Shown here: positions 1-4,655 of the stretch, one piece after another
Numbering within the stretch: position 1 is the first letter of the stretch
How the letters are laid out: each line of letters begins with the position of its first letter
DNA from: Acidimicrobiales bacterium
GTDB lineage: Bacteria; Actinomycetota; Acidimicrobiia; Acidimicrobiales; SHLQ01
Reading direction: 5' to 3'
Assembly: GCA_013002375.1 (NCBI GenBank)
Contig: JABDJW010000342.1
Coordinates: forward strand, 1-9,582
Length of the DNA: 9,582 nucleotides
The notes under the pieces: model-generated
The model's database searches: none
Seen by the model: the letters and a program-made list of their open reading frames with translations, nothing else
What the model was told of the DNA's origin: nothing
Program-made: the position numbers and the translations under genes

Positions 1-205
1 GCCGAACCGGGCTGCGCTCGAAGCCGCGTTCGCCGAGGTCGACGCCCGGTTCGGCGACGACGTTCCCCGGCCCGAGCACTGGGGCGGCTGGCGAATCGAG
101 CCCGAGGCCATGGAGTTCTGGCAGGGCCGGCTCAACCGCATGCACGATCGCATCCGCTACCGCAGCAACGCCGATGGGTGGATCAAGGAGCGCCTCGCGC
201 CCTGA
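1..205 (+). CDS. pdxH: Pyridoxamine 5'-phosphate oxidase, C-terminal part (partial)
   Basis: The 5' end lies outside the window; the reading frame opens at base 2 and ends in TGA at 203-205, giving 67 visible residues. The visible tail carries the hallmark C-terminal signature of the FMN-dependent PNP/PMP oxidase family: HWGGWRI, then EFWQGRLNRMHDRIRYR, then a terminal W-x-x-x-RLAP. In this family the arginine and histidine of the R-x-HDR segment contact the pyridoxal phosphate, and the W-Q-G region belongs to the FMN/dimer interface. The enzyme oxidises pyridoxine or pyridoxamine 5'-phosphate to pyridoxal 5'-phosphate in the cytoplasm, the last step of B6 salvage and synthesis. It converges with the downstream minus-strand gene; an inverted repeat sits in the 73-bp gap. 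Confidence 0.93.
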   Translation, partial: PNRAALEAAFAEVDARFGDDVPRPEHWGGWRIEPEAMEFWQGRLNRMHDRIRYRSNADGWIKERLAP

Positions 206-218
206 ACAACCCCTCCCC

Positions 219-267
219 GAACTGGTCCTGATCGTCAGCTCCCCGCTCTGAAAACCCGGACCAGTTC
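219..267. repeat. Perfect 10-bp inverted repeat between convergent genes
   Basis: GAACTGGTCC at 219-228 is exactly complementary to GGACCAGTTC at 258-267, with a 29-nt loop. It sits between the convergent stops of pdxH and the PGA-hydrolase-like gene, where a shared transcription end is expected. Neither strand has a run of T after the stem, so it is not a classical intrinsic terminator. A transcription-end stem-loop or a protein-binding site are both possible. Confidence 0.5.
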
Positions 268-278
268 ATGAGGTGGGA

Positions 279-920
279 TCAGCGCCAGGTGTGAATGGCC
301 CAGACCAGGCTGTCGATCAGGGCCTCGGTGTCGAGGGCGCGGCCCACATCAGCCCAATCGGACCACCCCCGCTCTTCCCAGTTCCAGCGGATGGTCGGCG
401 GTAGCTCGATCTGCAGACCACCGCCCGCGGCCAGGTTCACCGGGTTCCGCGGATGCTGGCCCCGGAGCCCCCGAGGGATCGCCTCGAGATCGTCGACGAC
501 GTCATAGCCGGGAAGATCCTCCCGAAACCGCGCCGCCACGTGGGCGGCCAGCGATCGATTGCGCCCGCCGAGCAGGATCGACCAGCGCCGATCCTCCCGG
601 CCGTAGCCGTGCAGGGTCACCACGGTCTCGACATGAGCCATGAACGTCGTCAGCGCGCCCGATTGGGCCGGATCGACCTCGGTCGACGGCAGGTGCGGCA
701 CCTTCTCCACCTCGGGCTCGACCTCGGGATGCCACACCTCGTAGTAGGACGAGCCGGTTCGTTCGGCGACCTCGGCCCCGACGACATCGGTCGCCTTCTC
801 CAACGCGCCGCCATGGAAGGCCATCAACCCGAAGCGCGACCGCAACTCGACCCGCTCGCGCAGGCCGGGTTGGGTCAACAGATCGGCGAACCGTCCGCTC
901 GACGATTGGGGCGAGCTCAT
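279..920 (-). CDS. Poly-gamma-glutamate hydrolase family protein (PghP/YjqB-like zinc peptidase)
   Basis: 213 residues. The arrangement matches the Gamma_PGA_hydro family (PF05908, relatives of phage PghP and Bacillus YjqB): an N-terminal MAFHGGALE segment (H36-G-G, E41), SSYYEVWHP around 58-64, LHGYG at 103-107, LGGRNRSLA at 117-124, a PRGLRGQHPRN region at 149-159, and GGLQIELP at 167-174. The family has a carboxypeptidase-like fold; the H-x-x-x-x-E and late H and E residues are the presumed zinc and catalytic positions, by family analogy. Phage members cut gamma-linked polyglutamate capsules; the role of chromosomal actinobacterial members is not settled. No signal peptide is visible, so it is predicted cytoplasmic. 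It follows ccdA by 21 bp but has its own -10 hexamer 6 nt before the ATG, so the start at 920 is favoured and independent leaderless expression is likely. The family call is fairly firm; the substrate is unknown. Confidence 0.8.
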   Translation of the reverse strand: MSSPQSSSGRFADLLTQPGLRERVELRSRFGLMAFHGGALEKATDVVGAEVAERTGSSYYEVWHPEVEPEVEKVPHLPSTEVDPAQSGALTTFMAHVETVVTLHGYGREDRRWSILLGGRNRSLAAHVAARFREDLPGYDVVDDLEAIPRGLRGQHPRNPVNLAAGGGLQIELPPTIRWNWEERGWSDWADVGRALDTEALIDSLVWAIHTWR

Positions 921-926
921 GCCCGC

Positions 927-932
927 ACCGTA
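927..932 (-). promoter_or_regulatory. Predicted leaderless -10 hexamer of the PGA-hydrolase-like gene
   Basis: On the minus strand TACGGT is followed by 6 nt and then the ATG at 920. This fits the TANNNT -10 consensus at the distance that puts the transcription start on or next to the start codon. No purine-rich ribosome binding site is present. The same arrangement precedes several other genes here. Confidence 0.55.
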
Positions 933-941
933 CCGAGCCGG

Positions 942-1967
942 CTACGAACCGACCGGATCGAGCGGCTCGGGTTCGGTGACATCCGATTCCGGTGCGCTCG
1001 ATTCGGTCGCAGCGGTTCCGGCGGGATTTGCCCCGTCGCCGGCCGGGCCAGCAGCGACAGCCGCAGCAGCCCGGCGGTCTTTCGACCACATCCACGCCTT
1101 GGCCAGCCCGAGCGCGGCCGCGACGGCCAGGACGAAGATGCCCAGATGCTCGGCCAGCTGCCGGGCGCCGGACTTTTCGGGATCGGAGCCGTAGTCGTTG
1201 ATCAAGGTGTTGATCGAGTTCTGGAAGTCGGCGCCACCGTCGAGAATGGCATCGGGGATCGGCCGATCGTCGAACCAGGGCGAGATCTCGAACCAGCCGA
1301 ACACGATCATGTAGACGCCGACGACCACCAGGAGCACACCCGACACCCGGTTGACATAGGGCAGCACCCGGCGCATGTACCTCACAACCCCCTGCCGGGC
1401 TGCGGCCACCGACAGGGTCAGGAACATCACGATCGCGCCCATGCCCAGCCCATAGCTGAGGAACGACTGCATCTTGCCGCCGAAGGTGTCGGCGGTGGTC
1501 GAGTTGCTGGTGGCGATCAGGAATGGACCGAAGGTGCAGCCGAGCGACACCACCGCATAGGAGACGCCGAACAGGAACACCGAGCGCAGGTCGCGGGTCT
1601 TGCCGCCCTTGTTCATCTTGGGCAGCTTGAGGTTGATGTCCATGCCGCCGGCCATGGCGATGCCCAACGGGATCATCAGGATGCCGAAGGCGACCGTGAC
1701 ATAGCCGGTCTTGGACAGCACGGACTGCTGGCTCAGCAAGCCCGAGGTCAGCACACCGATCAACCCGAAGACGGCGACGAAGGACGCGGTGATCACCAAC
1801 CCGATCGTCAGGCCGCGGATCGTGCCGTCGACGAAGTTGGGTTGCTCATCCTTCTTCTCGTTGAACCCGAGGAAGTAGGTGAGGTACGTCGGCAGGAGCG
1901 CGAACCCACACGGGTTGAACGCGGCGAGCAAACCCGCGCCGAACGCGATGGGGACGAGCTCAAACAT
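942..1967 (-). CDS. ccdA: CcdA/DsbD-type transmembrane thiol-disulfide electron transporter
   Basis: 341 residues from the ATG at 1967, whose A is also the last base of the upstream tlpA-like stop codon (TGATG); this overlap implies translational coupling and rules out an earlier start inside tlpA. The two family cysteine motifs are present: FNPCG with C20 in the first membrane segment and SLGCTFGP with C144 in the fourth. Hydrophobic segments lie near residues 3-33, 51-77, 88-108, 129-152, 170-190, 207-228 and 273-294. Such proteins pass electrons from cytoplasmic thioredoxin through the membrane cysteine pair to an extracytoplasmic thioredoxin-like partner, here presumably the adjacent TlpA-like lipoprotein. 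It is longer than compact CcdA proteins (about 220-250 residues), with an extra soluble segment (about 229-272) and an Ala/Pro/Glu-rich hydrophilic tail (296-341). Whether it serves cytochrome c maturation or general thiol reduction cannot be decided; no cytochrome c genes are in view. Confidence 0.9.
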   Translation of the reverse strand: MFELVPIAFGAGLLAAFNPCGFALLPTYLTYFLGFNEKKDEQPNFVDGTIRGLTIGLVITASFVAVFGLIGVLTSGLLSQQSVLSKTGYVTVAFGILMIPLGIAMAGGMDINLKLPKMNKGGKTRDLRSVFLFGVSYAVVSLGCTFGPFLIATSNSTTADTFGGKMQSFLSYGLGMGAIVMFLTLSVAAARQGVVRYMRRVLPYVNRVSGVLLVVVGVYMIVFGWFEISPWFDDRPIPDAILDGGADFQNSINTLINDYGSDPEKSGARQLAEHLGIFVLAVAAALGLAKAWMWSKDRRAAAAVAAGPAGDGANPAGTAATESSAPESDVTEPEPLDPVGS

Positions 1968-2581
1968 CAGAGAAGCAGCTCCTGGATCTTGTTCTTGAGG
2001 GAACCGGAATCGAGGGCACCCGTCCACGACTGGGCGACGGTGCCGTCCGGATGCAGGAACACCGTGGTGGGCATGCCGAACGCTTCGTAGTGTACGAAGT
2101 ACTGACCGTCGGGATCCATACCCACCGGGTAGGTCACGCCGGTCTCGAGCACCCGGGCGAAGGCATCCTCGGGCCGGTCGCCGTCGGTCGCCAAGCCCAC
2201 GAACTGGACGTCAGCGGCCAACTCGTTGGCCACCTCCTCGAAGTCGGGCATCTCTCGAATGCAGGCCACGCAGGTGCTGGCGAAGAAGTTGAGCACCACC
2301 GGCTTGCCGTTGCCGACAGCGGCGAGCGTGGTGAGCTCGCCGTCGAAGGTGGAGTACTCGAAGGTGAAGGGATCGGCGCCGTCGAGCTGCCCGGTCGCCG
2401 CGATCGCGATCGTCTCCCCGCCCGGCAGGGTGATCCGAGCCGGGCCGGCACCGGGTTCGAGCGCGATCGAGTCGGCACCATCGGACGAACACGCCGCGGC
2501 CAGCATGGACAGGCCGATGAGCACACCAAACACGCCGCGGTACCCGCGGCGGCGATCTGGTTGGTGGTGGAGTGCTGTCAT
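1967..2581 (-). CDS. TlpA/ResA-like thioredoxin-fold lipoprotein
   Basis: 204 residues. The N-terminus has basic residues (RRRGYR), a hydrophobic stretch, and a lipobox-like LAAAC with C31 as the lipidation site, so the protein is probably anchored outside the membrane. The thioredoxin domain spans about 80-204: VVLNFFASTCVAC holds the redox pair C104-V-A-C107, and FGMPTT supplies the cis-proline (P171). The motif resembles the C-x-A-C centres of TlpA-type reductases rather than thioredoxin's CGPC. The role is reduction of extracytoplasmic disulfides, likely receiving electrons from the overlapping downstream CcdA-type protein. The start at 2581 is the only one preserving the complete signal sequence; upstream bases include a modest GAGAG ribosome-binding sequence. 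No clear -10/-35 pair was found upstream. The individual client is unknown. Confidence 0.88.
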   Translation of the reverse strand: MTALHHQPDRRRGYRGVFGVLIGLSMLAAACSSDGADSIALEPGAGPARITLPGGETIAIAATGQLDGADPFTFEYSTFDGELTTLAAVGNGKPVVLNFFASTCVACIREMPDFEEVANELAADVQFVGLATDGDRPEDAFARVLETGVTYPVGMDPDGQYFVHYEAFGMPTTVFLHPDGTVAQSWTGALDSGSLKNKIQELLL

Positions 2582-2666
2582 GGTGCTCTCGAAACCCTCG
2601 GGACGTATCCATCATTCCCGACTACGACGCAGAACGTCACCGCAGGCGCTTTCGTTCCAGCCACTC

Positions 2667-2729
2667 GGGGTCTGACCCCAATTGCCGTTTTGGGGTCTGA
2701 CCCCTTTTTGCCAAAAGGGGTCAGACCCC
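2667..2729. repeat. Three GGGGTCWGACCCC palindromes on a 25-bp pitch
   Basis: GGGGTCTGACCCC occurs at 2667-2679 and 2692-2704, and its reverse complement GGGGTCAGACCCC at 2717-2729. Starts are exactly 25 bp apart with 12-bp AT-rich spacers (AATTGCCGTTTT and TTTTTGCCAAAA), both containing TTGCC. Each copy is itself a 6-bp inverted repeat around one base. Copies 2 and 3 with flanking T4/A4 form 17-bp perfect arms (2692-2708 and 2713-2729) around the 4-base loop TGCC. This looks like a small REP-like or MITE-like intergenic element or a multi-site operator. I recall similar palindromes being scattered in other bacterial genomes but cannot verify that here. Confidence 0.85.
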
Positions 2730-2769
2730 GATCGGCTCCGATCGGTTGCCTCGCAGCGTCGCCGCCGGG

Positions 2770-2804
2770 CCGGCCCCTGCCAGCACCACGTTGGCAGGGA
2801 CCGG
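2770..2804. repeat. Stem-loop downstream of the whiB7-like gene
   Basis: Thirteen-base arms at 2770-2782 and 2792-2804 (CCGGCCCCTGCCA against TGGCAGGGACCGG) pair at 12 of 13 positions around a 9-nt loop. It lies about 110 nt past the whiB7-like stop on the minus strand. No T-run follows on either strand, so it may protect or end that transcript by a U-tract-independent route, or be incidental. Confidence 0.4.
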
Positions 2805-2915
2805 CGCATCTTGCTTCGGCGGCTGACCGGCCGGGGGCTCGACGTTGTCGTCACCCCCGACCGTTGTTGTCGGCCGCAAAGCTCACGCCGTTCGCCGCCG
2901 GGCAAGTCCGGCTCG

Positions 2916-3293
2916 TCAGGCCGAAGCCAGCTCCCGCAGGTGCACGGGAATCGGCACAACCGGCAGCTGATCGCCAGGGCGAGCGTTCTTGGGCGGACGG
3001 CCCCGACGCCGCTTGGTGGCGAGCATCTTGCCGTTCAAGAACAGCTGCCCACCCCACACGCCGAAGGGCTCACGCCGCAGCAACGCACCCTCGAGGCACG
3101 GCGCCAGCACCGGGCAACCGGCGCAGATCGCCTTGGCCTGGGCGATCTCACCCAGGTCCTCGGAGAAGAACACGTCGGTCGGGGTGCCCTCGACGCGGCA
3201 GGCAGCGTGGGTCTCCCAATCGGCGTTCGCACCGGCAGCCGCAAGGGCGGCAGCAATGCTGATGTTGTCTTCGTTGATCTGCGGGACAGCCAT
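2916..3293 (-). CDS. whiB7: WhiB-family [4Fe-4S] transcriptional regulator, WhiB7/WblC-like
   Basis: 125 residues from the ATG at 3293, chosen because AAGGGAG lies 8 nt upstream. The four cluster-binding cysteines are C32, C57, C60 and C66 (C-x24-C-x2-C-x5-C); GVWGG follows at 78-82, and the basic KRRRGRPPK at 94-102 is an AT-hook. The order EPFGVWGG, a short loop, then KRxRGRP closely resembles mycobacterial WhiB7, the activator of intrinsic antibiotic-resistance genes, more than WhiB1 or WhiB2. WhiB7 binds the primary sigma factor through the cluster region and AT-rich DNA next to the -35 box through the AT-hook. The frame stays open upstream to 3563, with another possible ATG at 3371 behind GGGGGA, but that extension is low-complexity and A-rich and looks like leader. 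The unusually long leader with hairpin and small ORF supports the WhiB7 assignment. The family is certain; the subfamily is probable. Confidence 0.85.
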   Translation of the reverse strand: MAVPQINEDNISIAAALAAAGANADWETHAACRVEGTPTDVFFSEDLGEIAQAKAICAGCPVLAPCLEGALLRREPFGVWGGQLFLNGKMLATKRRRGRPPKNARPGDQLPVVPIPVHLRELASA

Positions 3294-3405
3294 ATCGCCA
3301 TCTCCCTTGGTTGTTGGTGTGTTGCTTGCGCTCTTGGTGTCGTAGGTGTCGAGTTCGTGCTGCTGTGTCATGTCTGGTCCCCCGGTGCCGTTTCCCGGTG
3401 TTGCG

Positions 3406-3435
3406 TTCGAGCCGGTGTCGTTCGAGCCGGTGTCG
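3406..3435. repeat. 15-bp tandem duplication in the whiB7-like leader
   Basis: TTCGAGCCGGTGTCG occurs twice head-to-tail at 3406-3420 and 3421-3435. On the minus strand it lies just after the T-rich tail of the terminator-like hairpin. It keeps the upstream-extended whiB frame open (encoding DTGSN twice), but I regard that frame as untranslated leader. Confidence 0.85.
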
Positions 3436-3446
3436 AAAATGAAGAA

Positions 3447-3471
3447 AGCCGCCGAATTTGCTTCGGCGGCT
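3447..3471 (-). terminator. Intrinsic-terminator-like hairpin in the whiB7-like leader (candidate attenuator)
   Basis: On the minus strand AGCCGCCGAA pairs perfectly with TTCGGCGGCT: ten base pairs, seven of them G-C, around the 5-nt loop GCAAA. It is followed at once by TTCTTCATTTTC, whose U-rich RNA is what an intrinsic terminator needs; the plus-strand side has no T tract. It lies about 155 nt upstream of the whiB7-like start and 33 nt after the stop of a 50-codon ORF. Since the only recognised gene downstream is whiB7-like, conditional termination (attenuation) is the natural reading. The alternative is the plain terminator of a separate small gene or RNA. Confidence 0.65.
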
Positions 3472-3472
3472 G

Positions 3473-3518
3473 GGAAACGTTTCGGTTCGTTGCGAGGTGT
3501 CTCGCTACGTACGTTTCC
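3473..3518 (-). promoter_or_regulatory. Leader RNA stem-loops at the upstream-ORF stop codon
   Basis: On the minus strand GGAAACGT (plus 3511-3518) can pair with ACGTTTCC (plus 3473-3480), enclosing a small perfect hairpin GCGAG-ACAC-CTCGC (3492-3505). The small hairpin starts inside the TAG stop of the upstream ORF (3505-3507), and the last codons of that ORF lie in the 5' arm of the outer stem. A ribosome finishing or stalling on the ORF would therefore melt this structure directly upstream of the terminator-like hairpin. That role is inference; no complete antiterminator pairing was found by eye. Confidence 0.4.
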
Positions 3519-3657
3519 TTCGCCGCTTCTCGGTGATCTCGGTGGTGAAGCCGAGGTACCCAAAGCCCTGCCACGAATTGCCGGTGACGCGGTGGGCGTG
3601 AGGATGGGTATCGAACACCGGTCGATAGGCGCGCGCTGAGGCGGTGTTCGTGCACAT
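3505..3657 (-). CDS. Candidate 50-residue upstream ORF in the whiB7-like leader
   Basis: ATG at 3657 to TAG at 3505-3507 encodes 50 residues starting MCTNTASARAYRP and ending in a very basic KRRRKRT. I recognise no family. In favour of translation: about three-quarters of third positions are G or C, the stop precedes a terminator-like hairpin by 33 nt, and it sits where whiB7/wblC leaders of other actinobacteria carry a short regulatory ORF. Against: there is no clear ribosome binding site before the ATG, other frames are also open, and the TTEITEK segment resembles translations of CACCGAG-type DNA repeats that are often spurious. If translated, its likely job is in cis, reporting ribosome progress, with the peptide itself dispensable. 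Confidence 0.35.
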   Translation of the reverse strand: MCTNTASARAYRPVFDTHPHAHRVTGNSWQGFGYLGFTTEITEKRRRKRT

Positions 3658-3741
3658 CAGGTTTTGCGTTGCACTTGCCACTGGCTTGCCTGTCGGTCGG
3701 ATGCGGCCCAGGAGGGACCGCCGGCACCTTGCCGTCCGTCC

Positions 3742-3770
3742 ATTGATGCACGACGACGAGAACCCGTCAA
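3742..3770 (-). promoter_or_regulatory. Candidate promoter of the whiB7-like transcript
   Basis: On the minus strand TTGACG (plus 3765-3770) is followed after 17 bp by ATCAAT (plus 3742-3747). The -35 is good; the -10 matches TATAAT only in its last three bases. Directly upstream of the -35 is the AT-rich GTTATTCGA, the position where WhiB7 binds its own and target promoters through its AT-hook. The start would fall near 3735, giving a leader of about 440 nt. No alternative was clearly better. Confidence 0.35.
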
Positions 3771-3863
3771 TCGAATAACGAGGAATTCCGCCCGTTGAGC
3801 CCGGAATCCCCGCGGAAAGCGTTGCGTTTTCAAGCCAGAATCGGTTCGCAAAAGATGTCGTGG

Positions 3864-3869
3864 CAGACT
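3864..3869 (+). promoter_or_regulatory. Predicted leaderless -10 hexamer of the acyl-ACP thioesterase
   Basis: CAGACT in the context GGCAGACTG ends 8 nt before the ATG at 3878. No ribosome binding site is visible in the gap. The sequence is almost the same as the GGTAGACTG before the lipoprotein gene at 8840. Confidence 0.45.
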
Positions 3870-3877
3870 GACCCACC

Positions 3878-4642
3878 ATGACCGAACCCGTCGCCGCGGA
3901 TCTGCTCCCCCACCGCACCGGCCGTTGCCTGACCGCCGTGCGCCCGATTCGCATCACCGATGTCGACCCTCGCGGCCGCCTCCGACTCGATGCCATCGCC
4001 CGCTACCTCCAAGACATCGCCAACGACGATTCGATGGACGCCGGCTTCACCGATGAGGCGGCGATGGCATGGGTGGTGCGACGTACCGTCATCGTCCAGT
4101 TGGCGCCTGGTCATCGCCGCGAGACCGTGACCGCCGCGACCTGGTGTGGTGGGCTCGGCCGCCGGTGGGCCGATCGCCGCACAACGCTCCGGGGCGATCG
4201 GGGCCAGCACATCGAAGCCTCCTCGATCTGGGTGCACGTCGATCCTGCGACCGGCACGCCGGCCCGTTTTCCCGAGGCGTTCCTCGAGCTCTACGCCGAA
4301 TCGGCCGAAGGCCGAAAGGTGTCGTCCAAACTGGTGCACCCTACGGCGCCCGACCCGACAACCGGTGGTATCACCGAACACCGTTGGGCGATTCGGCGCA
4401 CCGACCTCGACCCGTGGAACCACGTCAACAACGCGGCCACGTGGGCGATCGTCGAAGAACACGCCCGCCCGCAGCTCCGGGCGACCGGCTTCCGAGCCGA
4501 GCTCGAGTACCGCAACGCGCTCAACGGCCCCGACGATGCCACCGTCACCGTGCAGTCATCGGCAGACGCCAACCGGCTGTGGATCAACGACGCGGCCGGC
4601 GAGTTGGTCGCGACCGCCCTGGTCTCGGTGACGACGCCGTAA
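3878..4642 (+). CDS. Acyl-[acyl-carrier-protein] thioesterase, double hot-dog (FatA/FatB-like)
   Basis: 254 residues, matching the two tandem hot-dog domains of the acyl-ACP thioesterase family (PF01643). Domain 1 covers about 16-140 and includes the conserved RLRLDAIARYLQDIANDDS helix; domain 2 covers about 160-254 and includes the RRTDLDPWNHVNNAATW signature (172-188). The enzyme hydrolyses acyl-ACP to free fatty acid and ACP in the cytoplasm, ending chain elongation. The plant-enzyme triad is D-x-N-x-H; here the segment reads D178-P-W180-N-H182, so the asparagine is replaced by tryptophan while D, H and the following VNN are kept, a variation apparently tolerated in bacterial members. Chain-length preference cannot be read from sequence. 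The start is supported by the -10 hexamer 8 nt upstream. It is monocistronic, facing the MBL gene across 13 bp. Confidence 0.87.
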   Translation: MTEPVAADLLPHRTGRCLTAVRPIRITDVDPRGRLRLDAIARYLQDIANDDSMDAGFTDEAAMAWVVRRTVIVQLAPGHRRETVTAATWCGGLGRRWADRRTTLRGDRGQHIEASSIWVHVDPATGTPARFPEAFLELYAESAEGRKVSSKLVHPTAPDPTTGGITEHRWAIRRTDLDPWNHVNNAATWAIVEEHARPQLRATGFRAELEYRNALNGPDDATVTVQSSADANRLWINDAAGELVATALVSVTTP

Positions 4643-4655
4643 GGGGTCCGCTGAC

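Larger units (their letters stand above)
2582..2915. other. 334-bp gene-free stretch between whiB7-like and tlpA-like genes
   Basis: No convincing coding region on either strand: the open frames here translate to arginine-, proline- and serine-rich shadow peptides. It contains a cluster of three phased palindromes (2667-2729), the doublet CCGATCGG-CT-CCGATCGG at 2728-2745, a stem-loop at 2770-2804, and a 15-base sequence at 2811-2825 that recurs in the whiB7-like leader. It would hold the 3' end of the whiB7-like transcript and the promoter of tlpA-ccdA, but I could not identify that promoter with confidence. Confidence 0.6.
3294..3877. other. 584-bp region: whiB7-like leader/promoter and thioesterase promoter
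   Basis: No large gene is supported. Read on the minus strand it holds, in order, a candidate -35/-10, a 50-codon upstream ORF, local stem-loops, a terminator-like hairpin with pyrimidine-rich tail, a 15-bp tandem repeat, and the ribosome binding site of the whiB7-like gene. On the plus strand its right end carries the -10 of the acyl-ACP thioesterase. An imperfect inverted repeat (3782-3790 with 3802-3810, 8 of 9 pairs) lies just beyond the candidate whiB7-like -35. No tRNA, RNase P, SRP or tmRNA signature was seen. Confidence 0.6.

Noticed and set aside
453..2090. 545-codon open frame on the plus strand
   Set aside because: It lies antisense to the PGA-hydrolase-like and ccdA genes, whose protein signatures are clear; the translation is His/Arg/Gly-rich low-complexity, the usual antisense shadow in GC-rich DNA.
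2612..2959. 115-codon minus-strand frame across the gene-free stretch
   Set aside because: The translation is Arg/Ser-rich, includes the palindrome repeats and overlaps the end of the whiB7-like gene; no start signal.
2051..3262. 403-codon open frame on the plus strand
   Set aside because: Antisense to tlpA-like and whiB7-like genes and passing through the palindrome cluster; no recognisable protein features.
3509..3550. CACCGAGATCACCGAGAAG-like 9-base periodicity on the minus strand
   Set aside because: It faintly resembles CACAGAG-type dispersed repeats known to me from other phyla, but the match is short and imperfect and could just be coding or leader sequence.
3294..3563. N-terminal extension of the whiB7-like protein up to 3563, or from the ATG at 3371
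   Set aside because: It would translate through the terminator-like hairpin and the 15-bp tandem repeat, is low-complexity and A-rich, and the ATG at 3293 has a much better ribosome binding site (AAGGGAG at 8 nt). The 3371 start is not fully excluded.
3782..3810. Imperfect inverted repeat GGAATTCCG / CGGAATCCC
   Set aside because: Eight of nine pairs with an 11-nt loop and no T-tract; too weak to call an operator or terminator without conservation data.
3294..3877. A structured RNA gene (tRNA, tmRNA, SRP RNA, RNase P) in the long gap
   Set aside because: No T-arm GTTCGA-type consensus with a matching acceptor stem, no CCA end, and no diagnostic core sequences were found; a riboswitch class could not be recognised either.
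4643..4655. Terminator between the convergent thioesterase and MBL genes
   Set aside because: The 13-bp gap and adjacent bases contain no inverted repeat or T-run that I can see.
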